A stretch of 64,000 bases of DNA, from assembly GCF_022898935.1 (NCBI RefSeq), contig NZ_JALIRP010000004.1:372001-436000 (forward strand), read 5' to 3'. Shown piece after piece: positions 43,620 through 53,205 of the stretch. Position 1 is the stretch's first letter; the number at the start of each line of letters is the position of its first letter. The position numbers were made by a program, and so were the translations under genes. The notes under the pieces were generated by a model, which had not been told where the DNA came from, did no database searches, and saw nothing but the letters and a program-made list of their open reading frames with translations. This DNA comes from Paenibacillus mangrovi (GTDB lineage: Bacteria > Bacillota > Bacilli > Paenibacillales > Paenibacillaceae).

Positions 43620-43859
43620 TTAGCCCTCGTTTTGATTTTCCTGCATCAATGAAACATTGCGTTGAGGCGTAACCGTAGAAATAGCGTGTTTGAACAACAT
43701 TTGCTGCTTTCCATCGGAATCGACAACGACAGTAAAATTATCGAAAGCTTTGATCGTACCGCGAATCTGAAATCCGTTTACGAGAAAAATGGTAACTGGG
43801 ATATTTTCCTTGCGCAGCTGGTTTAAGAATGTATCTTGGATATTAATGGACTTGTTCAT
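43620..43859 (-). CDS. hfq: RNA chaperone Hfq
   Basis: This 79-residue Sm-fold protein has the N-terminal helix [29 protein letters not shown], Sm1 [15 protein letters not shown], and Sm2 LFKHAISTV (FKHA where YKHA is usual). It forms hexamers that bind small RNAs and poly-U or A-rich RNA. It follows miaA by 20 bases, a conserved bacterial pairing. The C-terminal tail is short, as in other Firmicutes. Confidence 0.95.
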   Translation of the reverse strand: MNKSINIQDTFLNQLRKENIPVTIFLVNGFQIRGTIKAFDNFTVVVDSDGKQQMLFKHAISTVTPQRNVSLMQENQNEG

Positions 43860-43879
43860 TTACCCGTACCCCCAACGTT

Positions 43880-44872
43880 TCATTTAGATTGTTTTGAAGT
43901 ATATTCAAGATTTGAGAGAAACTTTCCTGCTATTATATCACGGATTTCCTCAAATTTAGCAGAAAAATTTACGGGCTCCGTGACGTCCACCCATGAAATA
44001 TCCTTCATGTGGCGGAACCAGGACAGCTGGCGTTTGGCGAACCGGCGAGTGTCTCTCTTCAGGATCTCAACCGCCTCCTCCAAAGATTCACGGCCTTGAA
44101 GATAGGATATGATTTGCTTGTACCCAAGTCCCTGCATAGAGACCAGATCAGTTCCGTAGCCCTTGTCCAGCAGTGAAGAGACTTCTTCTACCAAACCCTG
44201 CTTCAGCATCTCGTCGATGCGGGCTTCAATACGTTTATATAGCATTTGCCTATCCATTGTCAAACCGACGAGGCATAATTGATACGGAGATTGCCTATTT
44301 TGCCCAGCCAGCTGGGCCGAAAGAGGGATACCCGTCAAATGATAGATCTCCAAAGCCCTAATAATTCTACGCTGATCATTGGGATGAAGTTTCTGTGCAC
44401 TTTCCGGATCGACCTCAGCCAGCTTGGCGTGAAGTAGCTCTGCACCGTTCTCCTCAGCGAATGCAGCCTGCGCTTCTCGAAATTCCTTATCTTCCCCCAC
44501 CTGGGCGAATTGATAATCGTAGCAGACGGATTCCACATACAGCCCCGTCCCGCCGACGATAAAAGGGAGCTTCCCGCGAGCATGGATGTCCCGGATAAGA
44601 TGATGGCTTTGTTCCTGAAATTCGGCGACTGAGTACGGTTCGTCCGGTGAATGAATATCTATTAAATGATGCGGAATTCCCTGCATTTCTTCCCGTGTGA
44701 TTTTGGCTGTTCCGATATCCATTTCACGGTAAACCTGCATCGAATCTCCAGAAATGATTTCACAGTTCAGCTCTTTGGCGAGTTCAATGCTCATCCTGGT
44801 TTTTCCAACTGCCGTAGGACCGACAAGCACCAGTAGTTTGGGTTTATTCTCGGTTGTGTTAAATCCTGTCAA
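43880..44872 (-). CDS. miaA: tRNA dimethylallyltransferase
   Basis: This 330-residue P-loop enzyme has LVGPTAVGKTRMS (about 17-24), SGDSMQVYREMDIGTAK with the conserved Asp, GTGLYVES, and a C-terminal DTRRFAKRQLSWFR tRNA-binding motif. It adds dimethylallyl to A37 of tRNAs reading UNN codons. The start is a TTG after GGAGTGATCGTCG and overlaps the methyltransferase gene by 14 bases, so they are coupled. Confidence 0.95.
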   Translation of the reverse strand: MTGFNTTENKPKLLVLVGPTAVGKTRMSIELAKELNCEIISGDSMQVYREMDIGTAKITREEMQGIPHHLIDIHSPDEPYSVAEFQEQSHHLIRDIHARGKLPFIVGGTGLYVESVCYDYQFAQVGEDKEFREAQAAFAEENGAELLHAKLAEVDPESAQKLHPNDQRRIIRALEIYHLTGIPLSAQLAGQNRQSPYQLCLVGLTMDRQMLYKRIEARIDEMLKQGLVEEVSSLLDKGYGTDLVSMQGLGYKQIISYLQGRESLEEAVEILKRDTRRFAKRQLSWFRHMKDISWVDVTEPVNFSAKFEEIRDIIAGKFLSNLEYTSKQSK

Positions 44873-45641
44873 CGACGATCACTCCATATGAAATTTTAGA
44901 ATGGGAGCGTCCCTGCTCCGAGAACCCGAGACGGGTAAACTCGTCGCTACCCCTTTTTTCCTTTAGCACCACCGTTTTCCGGGCAACTCTGACGGCTTCA
45001 TTAATGCTTTCCTCACTCAGCGGATCACTGTTGGCAAACCAGCGAAGCGGCCTGATCGCCGAGGAATCCATCAGAGGCTCACGAAACATTGGGTCAAAAT
45101 ACACGATATCCATACTCTGATCCGGCAAGGAACGAAGCACTTCCAAATGATGCCCGTTTACAATGTCTACACGCCGCATAGCCTCATTAATCTCTTCGAC
45201 TCCCGAAGTATAATGCCCGAGTCCCTCAGACAGGAGTGCAGCAAGCGAAGATGAGCTTTCCACTGCGGTTATCTTGGTGTTGGCGCCGCCCATCACCGCA
45301 AATACAAGTGCATCCGTACCGAGTCCGGCTGTGCAATCTAAGACGCTATTCCCCTCATTCATACACGCCGCATCCAGCATAGGATCACTTTCTCCCTTTA
45401 GAATCCGTTTGGCCCGAATAAAACCCATACTTGGATGGAACTCCATCGGTTCCTCTCCCGCCCTGACCAATCTTGCGCCATTATCCAAAACGACGATAAT
45501 TTCATCATCGCCATGCTGCTTGGCCATCTTGGGAAGCGAAGTGTGACGCCTTGGAACATAAAGGCTCCCTGTGCGGGATGCCAGGGCCTTGGCGCGGTTA
45601 ATGATTTCGATTCCGGCCTTGTCCCCCGTTGTAATAATCAT
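44859..45641 (-). CDS. Class I SAM-dependent methyltransferase, RsmJ-like
   Basis: The protein has 260 residues from an ATG preceded by TTGGAG (an upstream TTG four codons earlier lies in that site). The N-terminal region resembles YhiQ/RsmJ (VPRRHTSLPKMAKQ, FHPSMGFIRAKRIL). A Rossmann fold follows: SVLDCTAGLGTDALVF (motif I), VVESS-like ITAVESS, and VYFDPMFREPLMDSSAI (motif IV). RsmJ methylates G1516 of 16S rRNA in E. coli; the target here is unproven. It lies between mutL and miaA. Confidence 0.82.
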   Translation of the reverse strand: MIITTGDKAGIEIINRAKALASRTGSLYVPRRHTSLPKMAKQHGDDEIIVVLDNGARLVRAGEEPMEFHPSMGFIRAKRILKGESDPMLDAACMNEGNSVLDCTAGLGTDALVFAVMGGANTKITAVESSSSLAALLSEGLGHYTSGVEEINEAMRRVDIVNGHHLEVLRSLPDQSMDIVYFDPMFREPLMDSSAIRPLRWFANSDPLSEESINEAVRVARKTVVLKEKRGSDEFTRLGFSEQGRSHSKISYGVIVVDRI

Positions 45642-45690
45642 GTCAATCTCCAATCGTTTATCATTATCATTTATTTACAAAAGTCTTCTC

Positions 45691-47697
45691 TTACATGACC
45701 CGCTTAAACAGCTTTTCCAGGTCATAGGTGGTGAATGAAACCACTATTGGCCGTCCATGCGGGCAAGTATAGGGCTGTCTGCATGCTCCAAGACGATCAA
45801 GCAGTGTGCTTGCTTCCTGCTCTGTCAGCTTCTGATTCGCTTTAATGGATGCCTTACAGGAGCAGAGAATCGATGATTTCTCTCTCAGCTTCGCTAAATC
45901 AATCATACGTTCTTCAAGAACCCATTCAGCCATTTCCTCGATGATCTCTTTCTCTTCCCCCTTAGGAAACCAATAGGGATGTGAGCGGACACGGAAGGTT
46001 TGGCCGCCGAAATGCTCCAGATAAACGCCCACCTGCTCAAACCACTGGAGCCTGTCCTTCAGCCGGCTGGCTTCAGATGGTGTGAATTCAAGCGTGATCG
46101 GCAGCAGAAGCTCCTGGGATGCGTCCGCTGGCTTTCCGAATTTTTCATAGTAAAATTCATAGTTCACACGTTCATGCGCCGCATGCTGATCGATCAGATA
46201 CAGCCCTTGATCATTCTGCGCGATCAGATATGTTCCATGATGCTGTCCGATCAGTGTCAGCTCGGGAAATGGCGGAATCTCCGCGTGGCTGTCTGCGGAT
46301 GAAGCCAGCAGTCTGCTGGCCAGTTCGGGATTTGAACTCTGACTGATCCGCTGCTGAGAAGCGCTACTCCCGCGGTAAGCGGAGGAACGCTCTTCTCTGA
46401 TCATATTATGGCTGACCTGCCCTTGTCCCTGCTCTGAACTTGCAGATGGCGTATATTTGCTCATGCTGTCAGGTTGAATCGGAGTTTGAGCTTCACTGAA
46501 AAAGGAGTCATTTGGGCTTAATCGATCCTCGCTCTTAATCTGAACATCAGTAGTAGTAGTCTGTGCCGATTCCAATGAAGCTGCAGATTCCGACGTCACT
46601 TCAACAGGAACTGCAGCTCCGCTGCGGTTTGGAAAATGAAACTGCTCCTGAATAAAGGAGCTGCTGTTCTTGCCGCCAATGTTCTGCTTAACAGCCTGGG
46701 GAATCAATACCTCCTGGCGAAGGACCCGGTGAATACTATCCTCGACAAAAGGATAGAGTTCCTGCTCTTTGCTGAAACGCACTTCCAGTTTGGCTGGGTG
46801 TACATTGACGTCCACAAGAGACGGATGCATTTTGATCGTAAGTACAGCGAGCGGAAATCTGTTGATAGGAAGCAGCGTATGATATGCCCTTTGGATAGCC
46901 TGATTCAGTCCATAATTCCGGATATATCTTCCATTCACAATGGTCGAGATGCCGTTTCGGTTTGATCTGGTCCATTCCGGCAGGCTTACGTAGCCACTGA
47001 GTTCAAAGTCAAGATTTTCCGCCTGAACCGGCAGCATGGCTTTGGCCGCCTGCGTTCCGTATACAGCTGCGATCACCTGGAGCAGGTCGCCGTTTCCCAG
47101 CGTCTTTAGCAGCTGGTTCTCATTATGGCGCAGCGTAATAGCAATTTCCGGATGGGAAAGAGCAATTCGGTACATAAAGTCGGAAATGTGACCGAGTTCC
47201 GTTTGGATCGTCTTCATATATTTCAGTCGCGCCGGCGTATTAAAAAATAACTCTCTGACTTGCAGATCCGTTCCGCGGGGTGCAGGATGATCCTCTTCCG
47301 CCAGCAGCTTCCCGCCTTCAATATGGATACGCCGGCCCATACCGTCATCCCGGTTCGAAGTCACCAGCTCGACCTTCGCTACGGCTGCTATACTGGCTAG
47401 AGCTTCGCCGCGAAAGCCGAGACTGGTGATATGGAATAAATCCCGGCTGTTTTCAATTTTGCTTGTCGCATGGCGGTAAAAAGCCGTCTCGCAGTCATCC
47501 GGCTCGATGCCTGAGCCGTTATCGGTCACCCGGATGCTTTCAAGACCGCCTTCCTCCACATGAACCTCAATGCGGGTCGCGCCGGCGTCAATAGAGTTCT
47601 CCACAAGCTCCTTTACAACGGAAGCAGGACGCTCCACCACCTCACCGGCAGCAATCTGGTTGGCAATATGCTCGTCCAATATATGAATCTTTGCCAT
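45691..47697 (-). CDS. mutL: DNA mismatch repair protein MutL
   Basis: The protein has 668 residues from an ATG after AAGGGGTG (an in-frame GTG three codons upstream overlaps that site). The N-terminal GHKL ATPase has VVKELVENSIDAGA, VTDNGSGI, and TSLGFRGEALASI; a variable S/Q-rich linker (about 345-455) follows. The C-terminal endonuclease-type dimer domain includes LIDQHAAHERVNYE, the DQHA(X)2E(X)4E nickase motif, and CPHGRPIVV. As in other Firmicutes lacking MutH, MutL nicks DNA itself. It is located downstream of mutS. Confidence 0.96.
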   Translation of the reverse strand: MAKIHILDEHIANQIAAGEVVERPASVVKELVENSIDAGATRIEVHVEEGGLESIRVTDNGSGIEPDDCETAFYRHATSKIENSRDLFHITSLGFRGEALASIAAVAKVELVTSNRDDGMGRRIHIEGGKLLAEEDHPAPRGTDLQVRELFFNTPARLKYMKTIQTELGHISDFMYRIALSHPEIAITLRHNENQLLKTLGNGDLLQVIAAVYGTQAAKAMLPVQAENLDFELSGYVSLPEWTRSNRNGISTIVNGRYIRNYGLNQAIQRAYHTLLPINRFPLAVLTIKMHPSLVDVNVHPAKLEVRFSKEQELYPFVEDSIHRVLRQEVLIPQAVKQNIGGKNSSSFIQEQFHFPNRSGAAVPVEVTSESAASLESAQTTTTDVQIKSEDRLSPNDSFFSEAQTPIQPDSMSKYTPSASSEQGQGQVSHNMIREERSSAYRGSSASQQRISQSSNPELASRLLASSADSHAEIPPFPELTLIGQHHGTYLIAQNDQGLYLIDQHAAHERVNYEFYYEKFGKPADASQELLLPITLEFTPSEASRLKDRLQWFEQVGVYLEHFGGQTFRVRSHPYWFPKGEEKEIIEEMAEWVLEERMIDLAKLREKSSILCSCKASIKANQKLTEQEASTLLDRLGACRQPYTCPHGRPIVVSFTTYDLEKLFKRVM

Positions 47698-47730
47698 ATC
47701 CGTCACCCCTTATTTCATATCCTGTAAAAC

Positions 47731-50445
47731 TTATATGTCCTTAGCTTTCATTTTCAATTCATTTAACACTTGCATCGCCTGAAGCGGCGTCATATTCATG
47801 ACATCGATGCTTTTGATCGTTTCCACAATATGCATTAGCGAAGGATCCACCTTTTCGACGGGTGCTGCAGCTTTGGATTCGGGTCTTATTTCCTCTTCTT
47901 CAAAAATGGACAGCTGTACGACCCCGCCTGCCATTTTCACAGGTTCTTCATGCACTTCAAATACTTTAGATGCTTCTGGTTCAGGAGCAGCGGGTATCTC
48001 TACAGACGCTGCTTGAGGTTGCTGTACGGTCTCAAGGCCAACTGCTGCTTGGGAAGCCCCTTGTTCCAACCCTTGCAGCAGCGTATAGGCACGTCCAATG
48101 ATGGAAGAAGGCAATCCCGCGAGACGCGCGCAGTATATACCATAGCTGCTTCCTGCCGGTCCCGGAACCAGCTTGCGCAGGAAGAGGACGTTCTCACCGC
48201 TTTCCTGTACGGCCATGGAGTAATTCCGTAGTCCCTTCAGACTTTCCTCCAGATGGGCAAGCTCATGGAAATGCGTAGATACCAGCGATTTACAGCCGAT
48301 TGTATCATGTACATACTCGATCACGGCTTGGGCAATGGCCATGCCCTCGCTCGTCGAGGTTCCCCGTCCCAGCTCGTCAATAATTATGAGGCTTCGCGGC
48401 GTTGCTTTTTCCGTCATCACCTGAATATCCGCCATTTCGACCATGAACGTACTCTGCCCGCCGATCAGGTCATCTGCCGCTCCGATCCGAGTGAAAATGC
48501 GGTCAATCATCGGCACCTCTGCCTTGCCTGCCGGCACGAAGCAGCCGATTTGCGCCATGATGGAGATGAGCGCTACCTGACGCATGTAGGTACTTTTACC
48601 CGCCATATTCGGGCCGGTGATTAGCAGAATGGCTGCTTCATCCCGAGTCAAACGCGTTGCGTTGGCAATGAAAGATGCATCCTTCATCACGGCTTCGACC
48701 ACAGGATGGCGTCCGGCTTCAACGACCAGATCATAACCATCCGTAAGCACCGGCTTCACAAAGCCCTGCTCGGCGCTGACGGCAGATAGGGACTGATAAA
48801 CATCGAGCTCAGCCACTTTTTCTGCCAGCAACTGCAGCCTGGAAATCTCGGAAGCAAGCTTTTCCCTCAGCTCGGTGAAAAGGACATACTCAAGGTCCAC
48901 CATCTTTTCCTGCGCTTCCAGAATGAGTCCTTCTTTTTCTTTCAGCTCCGGTGTCACATAACGCTCCGCGTTGGCCAGCGTCTGTTTGCGCTCATATCTG
49001 CCGTCCGGCAGCGAGCCGACATTCGCTTTGGTTACCTCGATAAAATAACCGAACACTTTATTGAAGCCGATCTTTAGAGAACGGATGCCTGTAGCTTCCC
49101 GCTCCTTTGCTTCAAGCTCGGCGATCCAGCGTTTTCCGTTCACACTTGCTTCTCTAAGCTCATCCAGATGTTCATGACAACCAGGCTTAATAAGCCCGCC
49201 GTCTCGAACGGAAACCGGCGGATCCTCCACGATTGTCCGTTCAATAGCCTCGCTGAGATCCCTACATTCGTCCATTTCGCCTGCGATGCGCCGTAATGTA
49301 GAAGATGCCGAGGATGCACAAAGCTCCTTAAGGGCTGGAATCTGCTGCAAGGATACTTTTAATGCGTTCAAATCACGGCCGTTGGCATTGCCAAATGCAA
49401 TACGTGCTACGAGCCGTTCCAAATCATAAATTTCATTGAGCGAGGCTTTCAGATCTTCACGCAGTATAAACTGGTTGTAAAGATGATCCACAGCCTCCAG
49501 ACGTTCTTCAATAGCTTTACGGTTCAGCAGCGGCTTATCGATCCATCTCCGCAGTAGTCTTGCGCCCATGGATGTCTGAGAACGGTCGAGCAGCCACAGC
49601 AGTGATCCTTTCTTCGATCGGTCCCGAACCGTCTCCACCAGCTCCAGATTGCGCCGGGTGAACGGATCCAGAATCATGTAATGCCCCGGCTCATAAGGAG
49701 AAAACTGTGTCAGCTGCCCTAAGGATCGGCGCTGTGTCTCACTCAGGTAAGAAATGAGGACGGACACGCAGTGCTGACGCTCCGGATCCAGTCTAGCCCA
49801 GGCTGCTTCCCCAAATTGGCTTCGAACCAGTTTCTCGTCTTTTTTCTCCCAGGGGGTATAAACGACCGGACGGCTCCACTGAATTTGCTCCGCCTGGATC
49901 AGCTCCAGCATGCTGCTGTCCCCGATCATTTCTGCCGGTTCATAAATGCCAATCTCGTCCCGCAGCCATTCTACGGAGGAAGGAACCGACGTGACATATA
50001 GCTCACCCGTCGAAATATCACAAGCGGCAAGCGACATCATCCGGTCACTTTCCGTAACACATACCAAATAATTATTGGATTTATCGGCGATGGTCTTCCC
50101 TTCCATGATCGTTCCCGGGGTTACCACACGGACGATCTCGCGATGAACCATGCCTTTGGTGACGGCGGGATCATCCATCTGCTCGCAGATCGCAACTTTA
50201 TAGCCCTTCTCGATCAATCGCTGAATATAACCCTCAGCGGAATGGTAAGGCACACCGCACATCGGAATACGTTCTTCTCCCCCGCCTTCACGGCCGGTCA
50301 GCGTAATTTCAAGCTCTCTGGATGCCTTTACCGCATCCTCAAAAAACATTTCATAAAAATCGCCTAAACGAAAAAAAAGAAAAGCGTCTTGCGCTTGTTC
50401 CTTGACTGCTAAATATTGTTCAATCATTGGCGTATACTTTGCCAT
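47731..50445 (-). CDS. mutS: DNA mismatch recognition protein MutS
   Basis: This 904-residue protein has the mismatch-binding N-terminal domain FFRLGDFYEMFFEDA (with the Phe-x-Glu wedge at FYEMF), connector, lever and clamp, then the ABC-type ATPase: Walker A ITGPNMAGKSTYM (about 608-616), STFMVEMAD, Walker B LIIIDELGRGTSTSEG, and STHFHELA. A C-terminal extension rich in E, P and A links to a helical beta-clamp/MutL tail. It starts after GGAGG and leads into mutL. Confidence 0.97.
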   Translation of the reverse strand: MAKYTPMIEQYLAVKEQAQDAFLFFRLGDFYEMFFEDAVKASRELEITLTGREGGGEERIPMCGVPYHSAEGYIQRLIEKGYKVAICEQMDDPAVTKGMVHREIVRVVTPGTIMEGKTIADKSNNYLVCVTESDRMMSLAACDISTGELYVTSVPSSVEWLRDEIGIYEPAEMIGDSSMLELIQAEQIQWSRPVVYTPWEKKDEKLVRSQFGEAAWARLDPERQHCVSVLISYLSETQRRSLGQLTQFSPYEPGHYMILDPFTRRNLELVETVRDRSKKGSLLWLLDRSQTSMGARLLRRWIDKPLLNRKAIEERLEAVDHLYNQFILREDLKASLNEIYDLERLVARIAFGNANGRDLNALKVSLQQIPALKELCASSASSTLRRIAGEMDECRDLSEAIERTIVEDPPVSVRDGGLIKPGCHEHLDELREASVNGKRWIAELEAKEREATGIRSLKIGFNKVFGYFIEVTKANVGSLPDGRYERKQTLANAERYVTPELKEKEGLILEAQEKMVDLEYVLFTELREKLASEISRLQLLAEKVAELDVYQSLSAVSAEQGFVKPVLTDGYDLVVEAGRHPVVEAVMKDASFIANATRLTRDEAAILLITGPNMAGKSTYMRQVALISIMAQIGCFVPAGKAEVPMIDRIFTRIGAADDLIGGQSTFMVEMADIQVMTEKATPRSLIIIDELGRGTSTSEGMAIAQAVIEYVHDTIGCKSLVSTHFHELAHLEESLKGLRNYSMAVQESGENVLFLRKLVPGPAGSSYGIYCARLAGLPSSIIGRAYTLLQGLEQGASQAAVGLETVQQPQAASVEIPAAPEPEASKVFEVHEEPVKMAGGVVQLSIFEEEEIRPESKAAAPVEKVDPSLMHIVETIKSIDVMNMTPLQAMQVLNELKMKAKDI

Positions 50446-50510
50446 GACTTACCTCCATACCTCGAACTTTGCTCATGCCCTATTATAGCAGAAAACAAAG
50501 AATATCATCA

Positions 50511-51767
50511 TCAAGACTGAAAGGGAAGTTTCCACAGCGGACGGAAATCACGAAATTCGTTCCATATCCCCCCCGACCGGATCTGACAAAGCAGCGGATC
50601 GACGTACCTCTTCACTTCTTTGTATTGCTCAAGCGCTTGCAAATCCGAAATTAAGGGCTCAATACACTCACGGATCTTCTCTCTCTGCCCATTGTAATAA
50701 GCTCGGTGTATCCGGTCTTCATCCTCCAAAGGTCGCCTTTCCAGCACCCGATAATTGGAAACGATCAGATAAGACAGGTATACGATTCCCTTCGCTAACA
50801 GCGGGGATACCAGGAAGCTGGGCAGCGTTCTATATTCAAAGCCTCCATGTGGTTGTCTGCGGAAGTCGCCAAGATATCCGTATTTCGGACGCCTTAACTG
50901 GCTGCTATTTGCCTCAAGCACCGAAACCGGAAGTGCAAGATAATTATCCAGAGCCCTTAAGAGCTCGGCAGTAAGCTCAATACCGCTGAAGTGGAGATGA
51001 CCTCCAAGCGGCAGACCCGTCTTCGGCATCCCTCCAGCCAGCCATTGCAGAGAACGGTCTTGAATCATCTCTCCTGCCATATGCAAAGTTCGCATGAGTC
51101 CGATCAGCAGCCCGCGGGGATCCTTGCTCGGCAGCGGTCTAAGCTCCGCGATCGGATAGGTGGTCACCCCGTTTCCATGCACAGCATCACAACCTACCTC
51201 ACCTTCCCGGTCCAAGAAACGTGAGGCTGGTACGACCTCGTTATTCACCGGATCGACGATCAGAAACTCCGGATCCATGCCCAGCATGAGCGACGAAGTA
51301 CTTGCGAGCTCATGCTCAAGCTTTTGCGTCTGCTCGAGATGAGCTAGACGATAAATTCGCTGCAGCCGCTTGCTCTCAATCAGTGCTGATGGCGTGATTT
51401 TCTCAACCGCATATTTCCGCTCCCCACCATTTGATACGAGCAGTACCTCCCCTGAGCTAAGACCAAGCGTGTAAAGGCTGCGAACTGCCATTTTTTCAAG
51501 CTGGCGAAGCAGGCCTCCGGATGCGTGTGGCTGCTGCGTGCTAAAAACTAAAGGCGTCTGGAGCTGACGATTTGCACCCTCGACCTTTGCCACTTCAATC
51601 GCATGCAGGCCGGATATATGAACAGCGTAGCGGGTGCGATATACCCCGTCTGTCCCCGAATCACTTTTCCGATTCAGCAAAGAAACAATGCCGGAACGTG
51701 TCAGGCGGGCATGCCTGAGAGCGACAGACCAGCTGTCATAACGAGCTGCTTCATCCTGACTGTTCAT
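50511..51767 (-). CDS. Putative amidoligase-domain protein (PhiEco32-like COOH.NH2 ligase type 2)
   Basis: The protein has 418 residues from an ATG after AAAGGGGAGAAG (an in-frame start 22 codons upstream is rejected). The N-terminal ~170 residues are unfamiliar. The rest resembles the glutamine-synthetase/GCS-fold amidoligase type 2: GMDPEFLIVDP (metal-binding Asp/Glu), DAVHGNGVTTYPIAELRPLPS (Glu and Arg), GLPLGGHLHFSG (His), and FEYRTLPSFLVSP. Such enzymes form amide bonds between a carboxylate and an amine. It sits between cotE and mutS, separated from cotE by a terminator. Substrates are unknown; a spore-coat or peptide-modification role is a guess from position only. Confidence 0.75.
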   Translation of the reverse strand: MNSQDEAARYDSWSVALRHARLTRSGIVSLLNRKSDSGTDGVYRTRYAVHISGLHAIEVAKVEGANRQLQTPLVFSTQQPHASGGLLRQLEKMAVRSLYTLGLSSGEVLLVSNGGERKYAVEKITPSALIESKRLQRIYRLAHLEQTQKLEHELASTSSLMLGMDPEFLIVDPVNNEVVPASRFLDREGEVGCDAVHGNGVTTYPIAELRPLPSKDPRGLLIGLMRTLHMAGEMIQDRSLQWLAGGMPKTGLPLGGHLHFSGIELTAELLRALDNYLALPVSVLEANSSQLRRPKYGYLGDFRRQPHGGFEYRTLPSFLVSPLLAKGIVYLSYLIVSNYRVLERRPLEDEDRIHRAYYNGQREKIRECIEPLISDLQALEQYKEVKRYVDPLLCQIRSGGIWNEFRDFRPLWKLPFQS

Positions 51768-51853
51768 CAGCGCTTCTCCCCTTTGGTGCAGCCTCCCCGA
51801 TCTACCTTCTGTGGAAACAGACCGCTTTCGCAAAAATTTTTTAATAAAAAAAT

Positions 51854-51876
51854 AAAAAAGGAGGGCATTCGCCCTC
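51854..51876 (-). terminator. Intrinsic terminator of cotE
   Basis: Minus strand: GAGGGC, GAAT loop, GCCCTC, then CTTTTTT and an A/T-rich tract. It isolates cotE from the amidoligase-like gene downstream. Confidence 0.88.
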
Positions 51877-51933
51877 TACGCCGCCGCCCTCGCGTCATAT
51901 ATTAAACCATACCTCTTTTCCAGCCCCGCAGCC

Positions 51934-52491
51934 CTACAATTCATCATCCAATATATCAGGATCCAAATCGTCGTAGTCCACGTCGTCGCTGAAATCAAAT
52001 TCCTTGTCTTCGAAGTCTCCGTGGCCTCTTCCGCACACCAGAACACGAACCTTGGTCTCGGCCACAAGTTCTACACTATACTCGCGTTCTACCCGGATGA
52101 TGACATTGCCTCCCCCGAAAGAAACACTGGCTTCAACGCAGCTTGGTTCCTGCGTGGCCTCCGCAGATACCTCCACGGTTGAAGCCCGGTGTTTCGGATC
52201 CAGGTACGAGAGCGGAACCAGCTCTACATAGGATACCGTTTCTTTTGCGACGTCGGTTTGAGAGTTTTTGTCATAGGAATACCAGATGTTGATATCGTAA
52301 GTACCAATAACTTCAATTCCGTCGCCTGCGGCAACCGCTTCGTACTGATGGTTTATAATCCATGCCCCTAAAATACTGGTTGGATTATGAGGCGGAGTCA
52401 CGGTATGTGTTACGGTAGAGAACTTACGACCTTTGCCGCAGATCGCTTTCGTGATGATCTCTCTACATTGATGTTTATCGCTTAATGACAT
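51934..52491 (-). CDS. cotE: Outer spore coat morphogenetic protein CotE
   Basis: The protein has 185 residues from an ATG after GGAGGAGG (an in-frame start seven codons earlier is not needed). It matches CotE throughout: CREIITKAICGKGRKFSTVTHTV (in part), PTSILGAWIINHQYEA, DINIWYSYDKNSQTDVAKETVSYVE (in part), and a very acidic C-terminus (DDVDYDDLDPDILDDEL). CotE assembles on the spore surface and recruits outer-coat proteins during sporulation. Flanked by a terminator, it is transcribed alone, as expected for a sporulation gene. Confidence 0.95.
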   Translation of the reverse strand: MSLSDKHQCREIITKAICGKGRKFSTVTHTVTPPHNPTSILGAWIINHQYEAVAAGDGIEVIGTYDINIWYSYDKNSQTDVAKETVSYVELVPLSYLDPKHRASTVEVSAEATQEPSCVEASVSFGGGNVIIRVEREYSVELVAETKVRVLVCGRGHGDFEDKEFDFSDDVDYDDLDPDILDDEL

Positions 52492-52696
52492 CTTTGAACC
52501 TCCTCCATACAATCATTCACTTAAGTGTATGCAGGACATAGGCATTTGTTGATTAAACGAGCATAAATGAATGAAATAATCTTCTTCCTCCCAAGAGAGT
52601 ACTGTAAAAACAGCGATATACCGCAACTTTATGAACTAGATCTCCGTTTAGTAACTATAATATTAGAGCTTTTTGCTCTACCGAACGGAGGAAGAT

Positions 52697-53122
52697 ATGA
52701 ACAAAAAAGTGGTGTTTTTTATGCTAACGGCATGGTTGCTCCTAACGGCAGGCTGCTCTGCTTCTAAGGATCAACCATCCGGTGGCGGAGATTTTTCGGC
52801 AGATGAAGCCATTGCGAAGACTGTTAAAGAGAAGAATCGGAACGATTTCCCTTCCAAAGCTGGCAGAATCGAAGGAATCATTAAAGGCGGAGGTCCTAGT
52901 CCGGGGATTCGTATACCAGGGATCTTTGAATCGAGAGCCAAGAAAGAAAAAGACTCCAGCTACCTCGTGACGCTAACGGAATATTGGGACGCCAAAAACT
53001 TCAGAACACAGGGTACGTCTGCAGGAGATACATTAAGCTACCATTGGCAGTATCGGGTCACGCCAGAAGGAATACAACTGCTGGACCAAGGCGGTGATTT
53101 CCCTCCGGATCAAGTAGAATGA
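52697..53122 (+). CDS. Small lipoprotein of unknown function
   Basis: The protein has 141 residues from an ATG after GGAGGAAG (a frame extending eight codons upstream is rejected). It has a signal helix with lipobox LTAGC (Cys 19), then a K/E/G/P-rich soluble domain containing a YLVTLTEYWDAKNF segment and a YHWQYRVTPEGIQLLDQGGDFPP end. I recognise no family. The gene stands alone between two minus-strand neighbours, with a terminator behind it. Upstream there is a TATAAT (about 52658) but no clear -35. Confidence 0.7.
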   Translation: MNKKVVFFMLTAWLLLTAGCSASKDQPSGGGDFSADEAIAKTVKEKNRNDFPSKAGRIEGIIKGGGPSPGIRIPGIFESRAKKEKDSSYLVTLTEYWDAKNFRTQGTSAGDTLSYHWQYRVTPEGIQLLDQGGDFPPDQVE

Positions 53123-53134
53123 AAATTCTTATTA

Positions 53135-53189
53135 AACAACCCCTGCTGTTACATGAGGTTTCTTTAGGATCCTCCAGCAGGGGTTGTTG
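53135..53189 (+). terminator. Terminator-like inverted repeat between convergent genes
   Basis: AACAACCCCTGCTG (53135-53148) pairs with CAGCAGGGGTTGTT. The stem is 14 bases with a 27-base loop and only weak T-runs; it may serve both directions. Confidence 0.65.
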
Positions 53190-53205
53190 CTTCTGTTCAT
53201 ATCAA

